Shown: in pieces, positions 1 to 7,815 of the stretch
How the letters are laid out: each line of letters opens with the position of its first letter
Position numbering within the stretch: position 1 is the first letter of the stretch
Assembly: GCF_009601685.2 (NCBI RefSeq)
Contig: NZ_CP045701.2
Span: 3,224,001 to 3,288,000 of the forward strand
DNA from: Pseudomonas brassicacearum
Lineage (GTDB): Bacteria > Pseudomonadota > Gammaproteobacteria > Pseudomonadales > Pseudomonadaceae
Length of the DNA stretch: 64,000 bases
Reading direction: 5' to 3'
The notes under the pieces: model-generated
What the model was told of the DNA's origin: nothing
Seen by the model: only the letters and a program-made list of their open reading frames with translations
Databases searched by the model: none
Made by a program: the position numbers and the translations under genes

Positions 1-1239
1 ACGCCACCCCACGAGCACCAACTCGGCATTTGAAGTCAGCCGCGCGACATCACGCATCAAGGTCTGGTGAGGGTTGACGCCTTCCCGGTGGGGCTCGACG
101 AAGCCGCGTACCAGCCAGGCGCACAACCACACGGACGTCAATGTCGCGAATACCACCCTGCCCTTCGGCCGCCGGCCAAACCAGCGGCGCAGCATCCACG
201 GCACAAGCGGCGCCACCAGCAGAATCAACGCGGGTAACGCGGGAAAGATGTACAGCTTGCGCTTGCCGCTGCTCAGGCTAAAGAACACCAACACCAACAG
301 CACCCAACCGAGCAGTACCAACACCCGACCGTCGTGCTTGAGCAGTTGTTTGCGCCAGGCCGGCACCAGCCAGGGAAGCATGAACACAATCGGCAGCCAG
401 TACTTGGGAATCACCTGGACGAAGAAATACCAGAAAGGTTCGCGGTGTTCCCATGCGTTGGCATAACGCCCGGCCGTCTGCTTGAACAGGATTTCCTGGG
501 CGTATGCCAGGCTGTCGGGGCTGCCCTGCCAGACAATCACCAGCAAAGGCCCCAGCCATAACGCGATGGCGGCCAACGCGACAACCAGGCCCAGCCACCA
601 GCGTCCTGCCTGGCCAGGCATTGCCACCACCCCTTTCCAACCTTTGCGCAGCGCATAGGCGTAGGGAATGAGCAGTAGCACCGGCAGAAAACCCACGCCT
701 TTGCTGATGATCCCCAACCCCATCGCCGCACAAGCCACGTAGTACCAACGCCAGGCCGGGCCGAGCAACACGTGCCGGCACAAGCCATAGATTCCCAGGA
801 TGGTCCAGAGCGCAAGGAAACCATCGATCTGCCCGGTACGCAGGATGCTGTAGGTCTGGTAGGTGGCGAGAAACAACAGCGCCGCGATCACCCCCACGCG
901 CCGTCCCCACAAGCGTCGGCCCAGGTCATACAAACACGCAGTGGTGACGGCACCGGCCAGCAGCGCGGGCAAGTACAGGGCAACTTTGGGCAGGTGGGTC
1001 AGTTGCACGAACAGGGCCACGGTCCACATGAACAGCGGTGGTTTGTCGGCGTAGATTTCACCGGCGCGATGGGGAATGAACCATGAGCCGTTCTGCAGCA
1101 TCTCCAGGGCAACGCCGAGGAAACGCTCCTCATCGACGTTCATCGGTTGGCGCCAGCCAAGGCCGGCACCGACCATGATCAAGGCCAATACCACAAACGC
1201 CAGGAGCTCGAGCCGCGAGGAAGATAATCGTATCCGCAC
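1..1239 (-). CDS. ArnT-like GT39 glycosyltransferase (3' end outside window)
   Basis: Membrane glycosyltransferase expected to move a sugar from a polyprenyl-phosphate carrier onto lipid A or another acceptor on the periplasmic face. The frame opens with GTG at 1239, 4 nt after the stop of the LAB_N gene, and stays open to the left edge, so the C-terminus is missing. The N-terminus has one membrane segment (LLAFVVLALIMVGAG) followed by MNVDEERF, the place where ArnT/PMT enzymes carry their catalytic acidic residue. Then come ADKPPLFMW, close to the DKPPL motif of ArnT, and repeated hydrophobic helices. It is the last visible gene of a four-gene minus-strand set with an epimerase, a GT2 and LAB_N. 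The family is clear; the sugar and acceptor are inferred. A later in-frame ATG is possible but would cut into the first helix. Confidence 0.8.
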   Translation of the reverse strand, partial: MRIRLSSSRLELLAFVVLALIMVGAGLGWRQPMNVDEERFLGVALEMLQNGSWFIPHRAGEIYADKPPLFMWTVALFVQLTHLPKVALYLPALLAGAVTTACLYDLGRRLWGRRVGVIAALLFLATYQTYSILRTGQIDGFLALWTILGIYGLCRHVLLGPAWRWYYVACAAMGLGIISKGVGFLPVLLLIPYAYALRKGWKGVVAMPGQAGRWWLGLVVALAAIALWLGPLLVIVWQGSPDSLAYAQEILFKQTAGRYANAWEHREPFWYFFVQVIPKYWLPIVFMLPWLVPAWRKQLLKHDGRVLVLLGWVLLVLVFFSLSSGKRKLYIFPALPALILLVAPLVPWMLRRWFGRRPKGRVVFATLTSVWLCAWLVRGFVEPHREGVNPHQTLMRDVARLTSNAELVLVGWR

Positions 1240-1243
1240 CGTC

Positions 1244-1537
1244 TCAGCCCTTCTCTGCCAGTTCGCGTTTTTGCTGCTCATGATGCTTGGCGATCAACTG
1301 CAAGTTGCGCAGGTAAACGATAAAACCGAAGGACTGGCCGACGATGAACACAGGGTCTTCGCGGTAGATGGCATAGGCCAGCAACAGCGAGCTACCGATG
1401 ATGCTCAGGTACCAGAAGCCAACGGGAATCATGCTGCGCTTCTTGTACTCGCTATACAGCCATTGCAGGGCAAAACGCCCGGTGAACGCCAATTGCCCCG
1501 CGAAACCAACGACCAGCCACAACGTTTCTCTGCCCAT
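1244..1537 (-). CDS. LAB_N (lipid A biosynthesis N-terminal domain) membrane protein
   Basis: 97-residue membrane protein matching the stand-alone LAB_N domain: residues around 5-40 read FAGQLAFTGRFALQWLYSEY and are followed by SMIPVGFWYLSIIGSSLLL and a third hydrophobic stretch. This domain is found fused to some LpxB proteins and as separate small proteins beside polyprenyl-phosphate glycosyltransferases. Its role is not well defined; a part in flipping or presenting the lipid-linked sugar is an inference. It starts 1 nt downstream of the GT2 stop and ends 4 nt before the GT39 start, so the three are almost certainly cotranscribed. Confidence 0.82.
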   Translation of the reverse strand: MGRETLWLVVGFAGQLAFTGRFALQWLYSEYKKRSMIPVGFWYLSIIGSSLLLAYAIYREDPVFIVGQSFGFIVYLRNLQLIAKHHEQQKRELAEKG

Positions 1538-1538
1538 C

Positions 1539-2282
1539 TCAGACCTCGGTTTCTTGTGCGTTGACGTCCAGGCGGGTGCGCTTGATCAGCCACCACACCC
1601 CGAATAGATCGACAATGCCCACCAGCGCCCGGTCCAGGTTGCCGTAGTTGGACACCCCGGCCCCGCGCTCACGGTGATTGACCGGCTGAACCAGCATCCG
1701 GCCGTTGTGACGACGGATCAGCGCCGGAATGAAACGATGCATATGATCGAAATACGGCAGGCGCAGAAACGCCTCGCGCTCGATCAATTTGATGCCGCAG
1801 CCGGTATCGGGCGTCTGGTCCTTGAGCAGGCTGGCGCGCAGTTTGTTGGCAAATCGCGAGGCCCAACGCTTGCTCGCCGTGTCCCGGCGATTGACGCGAT
1901 GCCCCGCCACCAGCTTGACGCCTGCGGGTGTGCCTTCGGAGCCACGCACCAGGTCGAGCATTTTCGGCAAGTCGGCCGGGTCGTTCTGACCGTCGCCGTC
2001 CAGGGTTGCCAACCAATGCCCGCGCGCCACTTCAGCGGCGTGGTAGATCGAGGTGCTCTGCCCCAGGGAACGGGTGTGGCTGAGCACCCGCAACTGGCGA
2101 TAGCCACTGGCTTGCAGCGTCCGCAATTCAGCGGCGGTGGCGTCGGTGCTGCCATCGTCGACCACAATGACTTCAAAGGCCTCGTCAACCAGCGCCGTAC
2201 GTACTTCTTCCAGCAATGGAATGAGGTTGCCTGCTTCGTTCTTTGCCGGAATCAGGACCGACACATAAGGGGTTTCGTGCAT
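1539..2282 (-). CDS. GT2 polyprenyl-phosphate glycosyltransferase (DPM1/ArnC-like)
   Basis: 247 residues. Cytoplasmic family 2 glycosyltransferase expected to load a nucleotide sugar onto undecaprenyl phosphate. Residues 7-13 (VSVLIPA) start the GT-A fold, FEVIVVDDGSTD near 40 is the nucleotide-sugar site, and ATLDGDGQNDP near 92 is the metal-binding DxD region. Unlike ArnC of E. coli it lacks an obvious pair of C-terminal transmembrane helices, so it resembles the soluble dolichol-phosphate mannose synthase type. It lies directly before LAB_N and the GT39 and 33 nt after the epimerase gene, which suggests that the epimerase makes its sugar substrate. Confidence 0.85.
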   Translation of the reverse strand: MHETPYVSVLIPAKNEAGNLIPLLEEVRTALVDEAFEVIVVDDGSTDATAAELRTLQASGYRQLRVLSHTRSLGQSTSIYHAAEVARGHWLATLDGDGQNDPADLPKMLDLVRGSEGTPAGVKLVAGHRVNRRDTASKRWASRFANKLRASLLKDQTPDTGCGIKLIEREAFLRLPYFDHMHRFIPALIRRHNGRMLVQPVNHRERGAGVSNYGNLDRALVGIVDLFGVWWLIKRTRLDVNAQETEV

Positions 2283-2315
2283 GACGTTCCAGTGAAAAGC
2301 TGAGGAGTGAGGGGG

Positions 2316-3287
2316 TTAAACGCGGTAATAGTCGCGGTACCAATCGACAAACGACTGCACGCCGACGGGCACTGCGACCTGTGGGCGAAATCCCACGAGA
2401 TCCTCCAGCTCACGCGTGTCTGCCCACGTGTCGACCACGTCGCCCGGTTGCAACGGCAAGAAATGCTTTATCGCAGGGATGCCCAGTGCCTCTTCAAGGC
2501 ACTCGACAAACTGCAGGAGCTTGACCGGCGCGCCGAACCCGATGTTGTAGACCTTGTTGCGTACGCCCGAATCAGTGGCAGGCGGCAGCGGTAACAACCG
2601 CACCAGGCCTTCGACGATGTCGTCGATATAGGTGAAGTCCCGCGACATCGCACCATCGTTATAGAGGTCAATGGCGCGGCCGTTGAGGATGGCGTCGGTG
2701 AATTTGAACGGCGCCATGTCGGGCCGTCCCCAAGGTCCATAGACGGTAAAAAACCGCAGGCCGGTGGTGGGAATACCGTAGAGATGCGAGTAGGCGTGGG
2801 CCATCAGTTCATTGGCGCGCTTGGTCGCCGCATAGAAAGACACCGGCTGATCGACCGGGTCGGTGGTGGCATACGGCAGACGGTCATTCAAGCCATACAC
2901 CGAGCTGCTCGAGGCGAACACCAGGTGCGCCGGTCGATGGGCACGGCAGGCTTCCAACACGTTGAGGAAGCCCACCAGGTTGCTTTGCGCATAAACGTCC
3001 GGATTGTCGATGGAATAACGCACGCCGGCTTGGGCCGCCAGGTGGACGACTTGCTCGAATGCGTTTTGTGCAAACAGGTCTAGCAACGCCTGCTTGTCGG
3101 CCACATCCAGCCGCTGGAAGCGAAAGTTGCGGCATTCGGCCAACTGTGCCAGGCGTGCCTGTTTCAGCTCGACGCTGTAGTAGCTGTTGAGGTTGTCGAT
3201 GCCAATGACCTGATGGCCATCGCTGCACAGCCGCTTGGCGGTATGAAACCCGATGAACCCTGCGACGCCGGTGACCAGTACTCTCAT
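2316..3287 (-). CDS. UDP-glucuronate 4-epimerase (SDR family)
   Basis: 323 residues. Converts UDP-glucuronate to UDP-galacturonate using NAD. The N-terminus MRVLVTGVAGFIG carries the GxxGxxG dinucleotide site, SSSSVYG and YAATK supply the catalytic Ser/Tyr/Lys, and stretches such as VHLAAQAGVRYSIDNP, GLRFFTVYGPWGRPDMAPF and RDFTYIDDIVEG match this family closely. The start at 3287 places the Rossmann strand at the N-terminus as in relatives; an ATG at 3317 would add ten residues. First gene of the glycan set. Its product fits galacturonic acid transfer to lipid A or core, as in the Rhizobium Rgt system, but that link is inferred. Confidence 0.85.
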   Translation of the reverse strand: MRVLVTGVAGFIGFHTAKRLCSDGHQVIGIDNLNSYYSVELKQARLAQLAECRNFRFQRLDVADKQALLDLFAQNAFEQVVHLAAQAGVRYSIDNPDVYAQSNLVGFLNVLEACRAHRPAHLVFASSSSVYGLNDRLPYATTDPVDQPVSFYAATKRANELMAHAYSHLYGIPTTGLRFFTVYGPWGRPDMAPFKFTDAILNGRAIDLYNDGAMSRDFTYIDDIVEGLVRLLPLPPATDSGVRNKVYNIGFGAPVKLLQFVECLEEALGIPAIKHFLPLQPGDVVDTWADTRELEDLVGFRPQVAVPVGVQSFVDWYRDYYRV

Positions 3288-3414
3288 ACGCGGCTCAAAA
3301 CGGTCATTTGCATACATTACCCTGATGGATGGCCCGGCTTTTCCGGGGCCTGCACAGGCTTGTATCAGAAATAAATGACGGTTTTATGAGCGTGCCAGTG
3401 TGCCAAGCGAAAAA

Positions 3415-3509
3415 CCCTGTGGGAGCGAGCCTGCTCGCGATAGCGGTGGTTCAGCCGCCTTTTCATTGGCTGCCAGACCCTCTTCGCGAGCAAGCCCGCT
3501 CCCACAGGG
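3415..3509. repeat. Paired REP palindromes (REPIN-like)
   Basis: Two inverted REP copies, CCTGTGGGAGCGAGC...CTCGCGA and TCGCGAGC...GCTCCCACAGG, about 50 bp apart. The pair lies between the convergent-side end of the AraC gene and the upstream region of the epimerase. It is the same GTGGGAGC family seen repeatedly in the window. Confidence 0.85.
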
Positions 3510-3531
3510 TTCGACTCTGCCAAGCAACAGG

Positions 3532-4548
3532 TCAGTTGATGTCGTTGAGAATCAGGCTGCGATAATGCCCCGGGTTGGACCCGGACCACTTGCGAAACGC
3601 CTTGTAGAAGGAGCTGGCATCGGCAAAGCCCAGGCGCGAGGCGATTTCGACGAAGCTGATGGAGGGCTCGGCCAGCCAGGTGATTGCCAGATCCTTGCGC
3701 ACGCTGTCCTTGAGGCCTTGGTAAGTCTGGCCTTCCTCCGCCAGGCGTCGGCGCAAGGTAGACGCGGACACGCAGAACTGCTGGGCCAGGGCTTCGGTCT
3801 CCGGCCATTGTTCGGCAGGCAGCTGCCGCAGGTCGTGCCGGATACGGCTGGCCAGGCTTTGCGGGTTGCGGTATTTGACCAGGATGTTGGCCGGGGCCTG
3901 GGCCAGGAAGCGCTTGAGCTCATCAGCGTTGCGCCTGATCGGCAGGTCGAGGCATTGAGCCGCGAAAATCATGCGGGTGCGCGGGCGGTCAAAGCGCAGG
4001 TTCTGGGAGAACATCACGCGATAGTCGTCGCAGAAATCCGGCGCCGGGCAGCGCAGTTCGACGGAGAGAATGGGAATGCGCCGCCCGGCCAGCCAGCAGG
4101 CCACGCCATGGACAATCATCCAGTAGGTGAAATAGGTAAAGGCCCGGCGCGGCGGCTGATCGTCTTCCAGCAGCACGATCTCCGCCAGGCTTTGCTGGCG
4201 CACCCACTGTGCCGGCAGGTGTTCGAGCATCAGCGACAGAAACCCCAGCCCCGCCGTCAAGCCGCTCGCCAGCGTGGGCTGGGCCATGGCGCACTGGCAG
4301 AGAAACGCCAGGCTGCCGGACTTGAGCTTGCGCGGGTCCATGCCAAAAAACTCGTCATCCAGGCGCCGGGCGAGTAAACGCCAGAGCCGCGCATAGGCAT
4401 GGGCCGGGACCCGCGCCTGGGTGTCGTCGAGCAACGCAGGGTCTATGCCGACCTTGCTCAGGACCTCATCGGTAGCCGCGCCGGGGGCGCAGCTTTGCAG
4501 CAGCGCCTCACGCACCAACTGGATGGAGATGGTGTCTTTTTTCGACAT
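3532..4548 (-). CDS. AraC-family transcriptional regulator (arabinose-binding-like N-domain)
   Basis: 338 residues from the ATG at 4548 (MSKKDTISI); a GTG at 4563 overlapping the pssA stop would add five residues. The N-terminal two thirds look like the AraC-type ligand domain of OruR/PchR-like regulators (FLCQCAMAQPTL, FTYFTYWMIVHG). The last 100 residues hold two helix-turn-helix motifs: AQQFCVSASTLRRRLAEEGQTY and VEIASRLGFADASSFYKAFRKW. It directly follows pssA on the same strand with no gap, so it is probably cotranscribed, although no link between phospholipid synthesis and this regulator is known to me. Target unknown. Confidence 0.85.
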   Translation of the reverse strand: MSKKDTISIQLVREALLQSCAPGAATDEVLSKVGIDPALLDDTQARVPAHAYARLWRLLARRLDDEFFGMDPRKLKSGSLAFLCQCAMAQPTLASGLTAGLGFLSLMLEHLPAQWVRQQSLAEIVLLEDDQPPRRAFTYFTYWMIVHGVACWLAGRRIPILSVELRCPAPDFCDDYRVMFSQNLRFDRPRTRMIFAAQCLDLPIRRNADELKRFLAQAPANILVKYRNPQSLASRIRHDLRQLPAEQWPETEALAQQFCVSASTLRRRLAEEGQTYQGLKDSVRKDLAITWLAEPSISFVEIASRLGFADASSFYKAFRKWSGSNPGHYRSLILNDIN

Positions 4549-4559
4549 GGCGCGGGTAT

Positions 4560-5903
4560 TCACAGGATCCGGTAAAGCAGCCGTTCTATCCGCACCCGGC
4601 TGACCCGTTTCAGGAACCTGGCCACGGCCTCGGGGTAATCCGGCAGGGTTTCCAGGTCCAGGTAACGTTCGATCCGGCGGGTGTAGCGGTAGATCTGCTC
4701 AAGCTCGGCCTGGCGCGGCGCCAGCAACTCGCCCTTGGGGTCGTCCAGCAACAGCGCGTTTTCCAGGTCCAGGCGAAAGGCCCGCGGGTTGAGGTTATTG
4801 CCGGTCAGCAAGGTGTAGCGCTCGTCGATCCACATGCCCTTGAGGTGATAGGTGTTGTCCCCGTCACGCCACAGGTGCAGGTTCAACTGGCCGCTGTCGA
4901 TATAGCGCTGATGGCGTTTGGCGAAGCGCCGCAGGCTGATTTCATAGAGGTATGGCAGCGCCGCGATGATCTTGAACGGCTCGCTTGGCGCAATGTAGAA
5001 GTCGTTGGCGGTCTTGTCGCCGACGATGATGTCGATCTTGACCCCACGGGCCAGGGCGCGATTGAGCTCCCGGGTCACCGCCAGGGGCAAGTTGAAGTAC
5101 GGTGTGCAAATGGTCAGTTGCTGGCGGCTGCTGGCGATCAGTTCACCGATCACCCGGCTCAGCGCGTTGTTCTTGCCCACGCCCAGCAACGGGCTTACCG
5201 ACAGGCCGCCCTTGTCGAGGCTGCCAACGCTGGTGTCATAGGTCGCGTACTTGAGGCGACTGCGCAGGTCACCGATGTCCTTGCGCAAACTGCGGGTGCT
5301 GGGCAGGTCAGGCAGGTCCAGGCGGTGCACGGCCCTGGAGGCGACCAGGCCGTGCTGCACCAGATGGTGCATCGAATCGGCCAGTGCCGCGTTCTGCAGC
5401 AGGTGATAGCGGTCGTAGCGGTATTTGTCGAACTTGTGCAGGTAGACGTTATTCAGGCTGGCGCCGCTGTAGAGCACACAATCGTCAATCACGAAGCCTT
5501 TCAAGTGCAGCACGCCGAACAGTTCGCGGGTCTGCACCGGCACGCCGTAGATCGGCACTTCGCTGGCATGGGTACGAGTCTGTTCCTGGTACCACGCCGA
5601 GTTGCCCGGCTGCTTCTTGGCGCCGATCAGCCCACGCTGGGCCCGCAGCCAGTCCACCACCACGACCACGTCCAATTCCGGACGCGCGGCCTTGGCGGCA
5701 TGCAGGGCATCGAGGATTTCCTGGCCGGCCTCATCCTGTTGCAGGTACAGCGCGACGATGTAGATGCGCTGGGTGGCCTGGGTGATTTTCTCCAGCAGGC
5801 AACGGCGGAATTGGGCAGCGCCATCGAGGATGGTCACCGCATCGGCGGTCAGTGCAAAGCTGCGCAGCTTGGGCAGCAGGGAGCGTTTGAAAAGCGACGG
5901 CAT
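4560..5903 (-). CDS. pssA: CDP-diacylglycerol--serine O-phosphatidyltransferase, PssA type
   Basis: 447 residues, near the 451 of E. coli PssA. Makes phosphatidylserine from CDP-diacylglycerol and serine, the first committed step to phosphatidylethanolamine. It belongs to the phospholipase D superfamily and carries two HxK motifs: HLKGFVIDD (His133) and HLKGMWIDE (about 355), each followed by a GxxN-type segment (SGASLNN, TGNNLN). The N-terminus SLFKRSLLPKL is amphipathic, consistent with peripheral membrane or ribosome binding. The downstream AraC gene begins at or just after its stop codon. Pseudomonads also carry PssA of the other (CDP-alcohol transferase) type, so this may be a second enzyme. 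Confidence 0.88.
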   Translation of the reverse strand: MPSLFKRSLLPKLRSFALTADAVTILDGAAQFRRCLLEKITQATQRIYIVALYLQQDEAGQEILDALHAAKAARPELDVVVVVDWLRAQRGLIGAKKQPGNSAWYQEQTRTHASEVPIYGVPVQTRELFGVLHLKGFVIDDCVLYSGASLNNVYLHKFDKYRYDRYHLLQNAALADSMHHLVQHGLVASRAVHRLDLPDLPSTRSLRKDIGDLRSRLKYATYDTSVGSLDKGGLSVSPLLGVGKNNALSRVIGELIASSRQQLTICTPYFNLPLAVTRELNRALARGVKIDIIVGDKTANDFYIAPSEPFKIIAALPYLYEISLRRFAKRHQRYIDSGQLNLHLWRDGDNTYHLKGMWIDERYTLLTGNNLNPRAFRLDLENALLLDDPKGELLAPRQAELEQIYRYTRRIERYLDLETLPDYPEAVARFLKRVSRVRIERLLYRIL

Positions 5904-6000
5904 ATGGCTCGCAAAAAGGTCGATTCCGAAGAACGGATGAGCTTACACCATGGATGGGTTTGGGTCTTCCTGTCCCCAAGAAAAAAAGACTTGACCAAGG

Positions 6001-6014
6001 AGAACGATCATTCT
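6001..6014 (+). promoter_or_regulatory. Candidate TetR operator upstream of the TetR/NTF2 pair
   Basis: AGAACGATCATTCT is a 14-bp imperfect palindrome (12 of 14 positions symmetric) ending 11 nt before the TetR ATG. A TTGACC hexamer just upstream could be a -35 box. The ACGATC core resembles many TetR-family operators. Autoregulation is inferred. Confidence 0.5.
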
Positions 6015-6025
6015 ACTTTTCGCTC

Positions 6026-6589
6026 ATGAATGAAATTACTGGTAATGAAACACGCGACATCATCCTCGATGTCGCCGAAAAGTTGATCTATAAAAGTGGC
6101 ATCGCCGCCACCGGCATGGACCTTCTGGTGAAAACCGCCGGCGTCTCCAGGAAAAGTGTCTATCGCTACTTCGCCAACAAGGACGACCTGATCGTGGCCG
6201 CCCTCAAGCGGCGGGACGAACGTTGGATGCACTGGTTCAGCACCGAGGTGGACAAGGCGCCCACGCCAACTGCGCGGCTGCTCAACCTGTTCACCGTGCT
6301 CAAGGGCTGGTTCGACAGCGAAGGTTTCCGCGGCTGTGCCTTCATCAATACCAGCGGCGAAACCGGCGACCCTCAGGATCCGGTCCGCCAAGTGGCAAAG
6401 CTGCACAAACAGAAGTTGCTCGATTACGTGACCCGGCTGTGCGTCGAACAAGGTGTCCAGAACCCGGACGCACTGGCCCGCCAGCTCCTGATTCTGATTG
6501 ACGGCGCCATTACCGTGGCGCTGGTCATGGGCGACCACAGCGCGGCTGATCACGCCCAGGACATGCTGAAACAACTGTTACACGTCTGA
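6026..6589 (+). CDS. TetR/AcrR-family transcriptional regulator
   Basis: 187 residues from the ATG at 6026. The N-terminal HTH is clear: ILDVAEKLIYKSGIAATGMDLLVKTAGVSRKSVYRYFANKDDLIVAALKRR. The C-terminal half contains WFDSEGFRGCAFINTSGE, which is shared by the TetR subgroup that usually sits next to small enzymes or transporters. Upstream in-frame starts would include the promoter region and are unlikely. The next gene (NTF2-like) starts 46 nt downstream on the same strand and is the most likely co-regulated target. Inducer unknown. Confidence 0.9.
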   Translation: MNEITGNETRDIILDVAEKLIYKSGIAATGMDLLVKTAGVSRKSVYRYFANKDDLIVAALKRRDERWMHWFSTEVDKAPTPTARLLNLFTVLKGWFDSEGFRGCAFINTSGETGDPQDPVRQVAKLHKQKLLDYVTRLCVEQGVQNPDALARQLLILIDGAITVALVMGDHSAADHAQDMLKQLLHV

Positions 6590-6634
6590 CCCGTAGAACC
6601 GCTGTGCCATTCGTCAACTCACTGGAGATCCGCC

Positions 6635-7114
6635 ATGTCTGCCTCTTCCGAAGTTCGTCCGCCGTTGCCGCCGTTCACTCGTGAATCAGCGATCGAGAAA
6701 GTTCGCCTGGCCGAAGACGGCTGGAACTCTCGTGACCCACAAAAAGTATCCCTGGCCTACACGCTGGATACTCAATGGCGTAACCGCGCCGAATTCGCCC
6801 ATAACCGCGAGGAAGCCAAGGCGTTCCTGACCCGCAAATGGGCCAAGGAGCTGGATTATCGGTTGATCAAGGAGCTCTGGGCCTTCACCGATAACCGCAT
6901 CGCTGTGCGCTACGCCTACGAATGGCACGATGATTCGGGCAACTGGTTCCGCTCCTACGGCAATGAAAACTGGGAGTTCGACGAGCAAGGCCTGATGTAC
7001 AACCGATACGCCTGCATCAACGACATGCCGATCAAGGAAAGCGAGCGCAAGTTCCGCTGGCCGCTGGGTCGCCGGCCGGACGATCATCCGGGGTTGTCTG
7101 AGTTGGGGTTGTAA
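6635..7114 (+). CDS. DUF1348 / nuclear transport factor 2-like protein
   Basis: 159 residues, cytoplasmic. Matches the DUF1348 family of SnoaL/NTF2-like cone proteins: [84 protein letters not shown] and a C-terminal [15 protein letters not shown]. The family is common beside TetR regulators and may act on small hydrophobic or reactive compounds, but no reaction is established. GGAG about 10 nt before the ATG serves as ribosome-binding site. Probably an operon with the preceding regulator. Confidence 0.88.
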   Translation: MSASSEVRPPLPPFTRESAIEKVRLAEDGWNSRDPQKVSLAYTLDTQWRNRAEFAHNREEAKAFLTRKWAKELDYRLIKELWAFTDNRIAVRYAYEWHDDSGNWFRSYGNENWEFDEQGLMYNRYACINDMPIKESERKFRWPLGRRPDDHPGLSELGL

Positions 7115-7172
7115 CGCTCGCGATAGCGGCCTGACAGCTGGCCTGGTTCTCCCAGCCATGCACCCGTCAGGC

Positions 7173-7261
7173 CTGTGGGAGCAAAGCTTGCTCGCGATGG
7201 CGGTGGCAAATCCGACAAAGGTGCAGGCTGACTCACCGCTATCACGAGCAAACTCCCACAG
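7173..7261. repeat. Paired REP palindromes
   Basis: Inverted REP pair (CTGTGGGAGCAAAGCTTGCT... and ...GAGCAAACTCCCACAG) in the 260-bp gap between the NTF2-like gene and the next small gene. Nothing else was seen in this gap. Confidence 0.85.
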
Positions 7262-7377
7262 CAGCGCCAGACAAGCGGCCCCTCCAACAGGCTTGACCCA
7301 CATGCCGCCAGGCATCACATTGCCTGGGCCGGCGATAAGCTCGCTGTTTCGTTGTGCAGCAGATTTTTGTGGAGCCC

Positions 7378-7779
7378 ATGACCGCGTCGATCCCGATCCG
7401 TCCCCCCTGCCCGCCCGGTGTCTGCGATTGTGGCCGTGATGCCTTGCTGCAGGCGCCTGGCAGCGACCTGCGCATCCTTTGCCTGAATCGCCAGGAAGAA
7501 AAACGCCTGCTTGAACGCCTGGAGAACATCCAGAGCCTCGACGAACTCCAGCGCCTGCAGCAACGCCTGTACGAAAACCTGGGGATCCACCTGAGCGTCG
7601 AGCCCGGCCACAACGAAGTGCGGACCATGCGCGGCATCGCCATCGAATTTCAGGACCAGCCCGGCCTGTGCCGCAAGATTCGCCAGTCGATTCCCGCCGC
7701 CATCCGCCGTGGGTTGGAAAAACGCCCCGAAATCGCCTGGCGGCTGCTCGATGCCCACGATCTGTTTCGCGACATCTGA
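7378..7779 (+). CDS. Small conserved-looking protein with CPPGVCDCGRD motif
   Basis: 133 residues, function not recognised. The N-terminus has a tight cysteine cluster, PPCPPGVCDCGRDALL, and another cysteine in ILCLNRQEEK; a long charged helix follows (LLERLENIQSLDELQRLQQRLYENLG), then a C-terminal helical region. The cysteines could bind a metal or Fe-S cluster, but this is only suggested by spacing. No signal peptide or membrane helix. GGAG lies just before the ATG at 7378; a GTG at 7354 is the other option. It is convergent with the siderophore-type receptor gene 36 nt away, so an iron connection is possible but unproven. Confidence 0.65.
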   Translation: MTASIPIRPPCPPGVCDCGRDALLQAPGSDLRILCLNRQEEKRLLERLENIQSLDELQRLQQRLYENLGIHLSVEPGHNEVRTMRGIAIEFQDQPGLCRKIRQSIPAAIRRGLEKRPEIAWRLLDAHDLFRDI

Positions 7780-7815
7780 ACCCAGGCAGCTCCTTCCCTG
7801 GAGCGGCACATCGAC

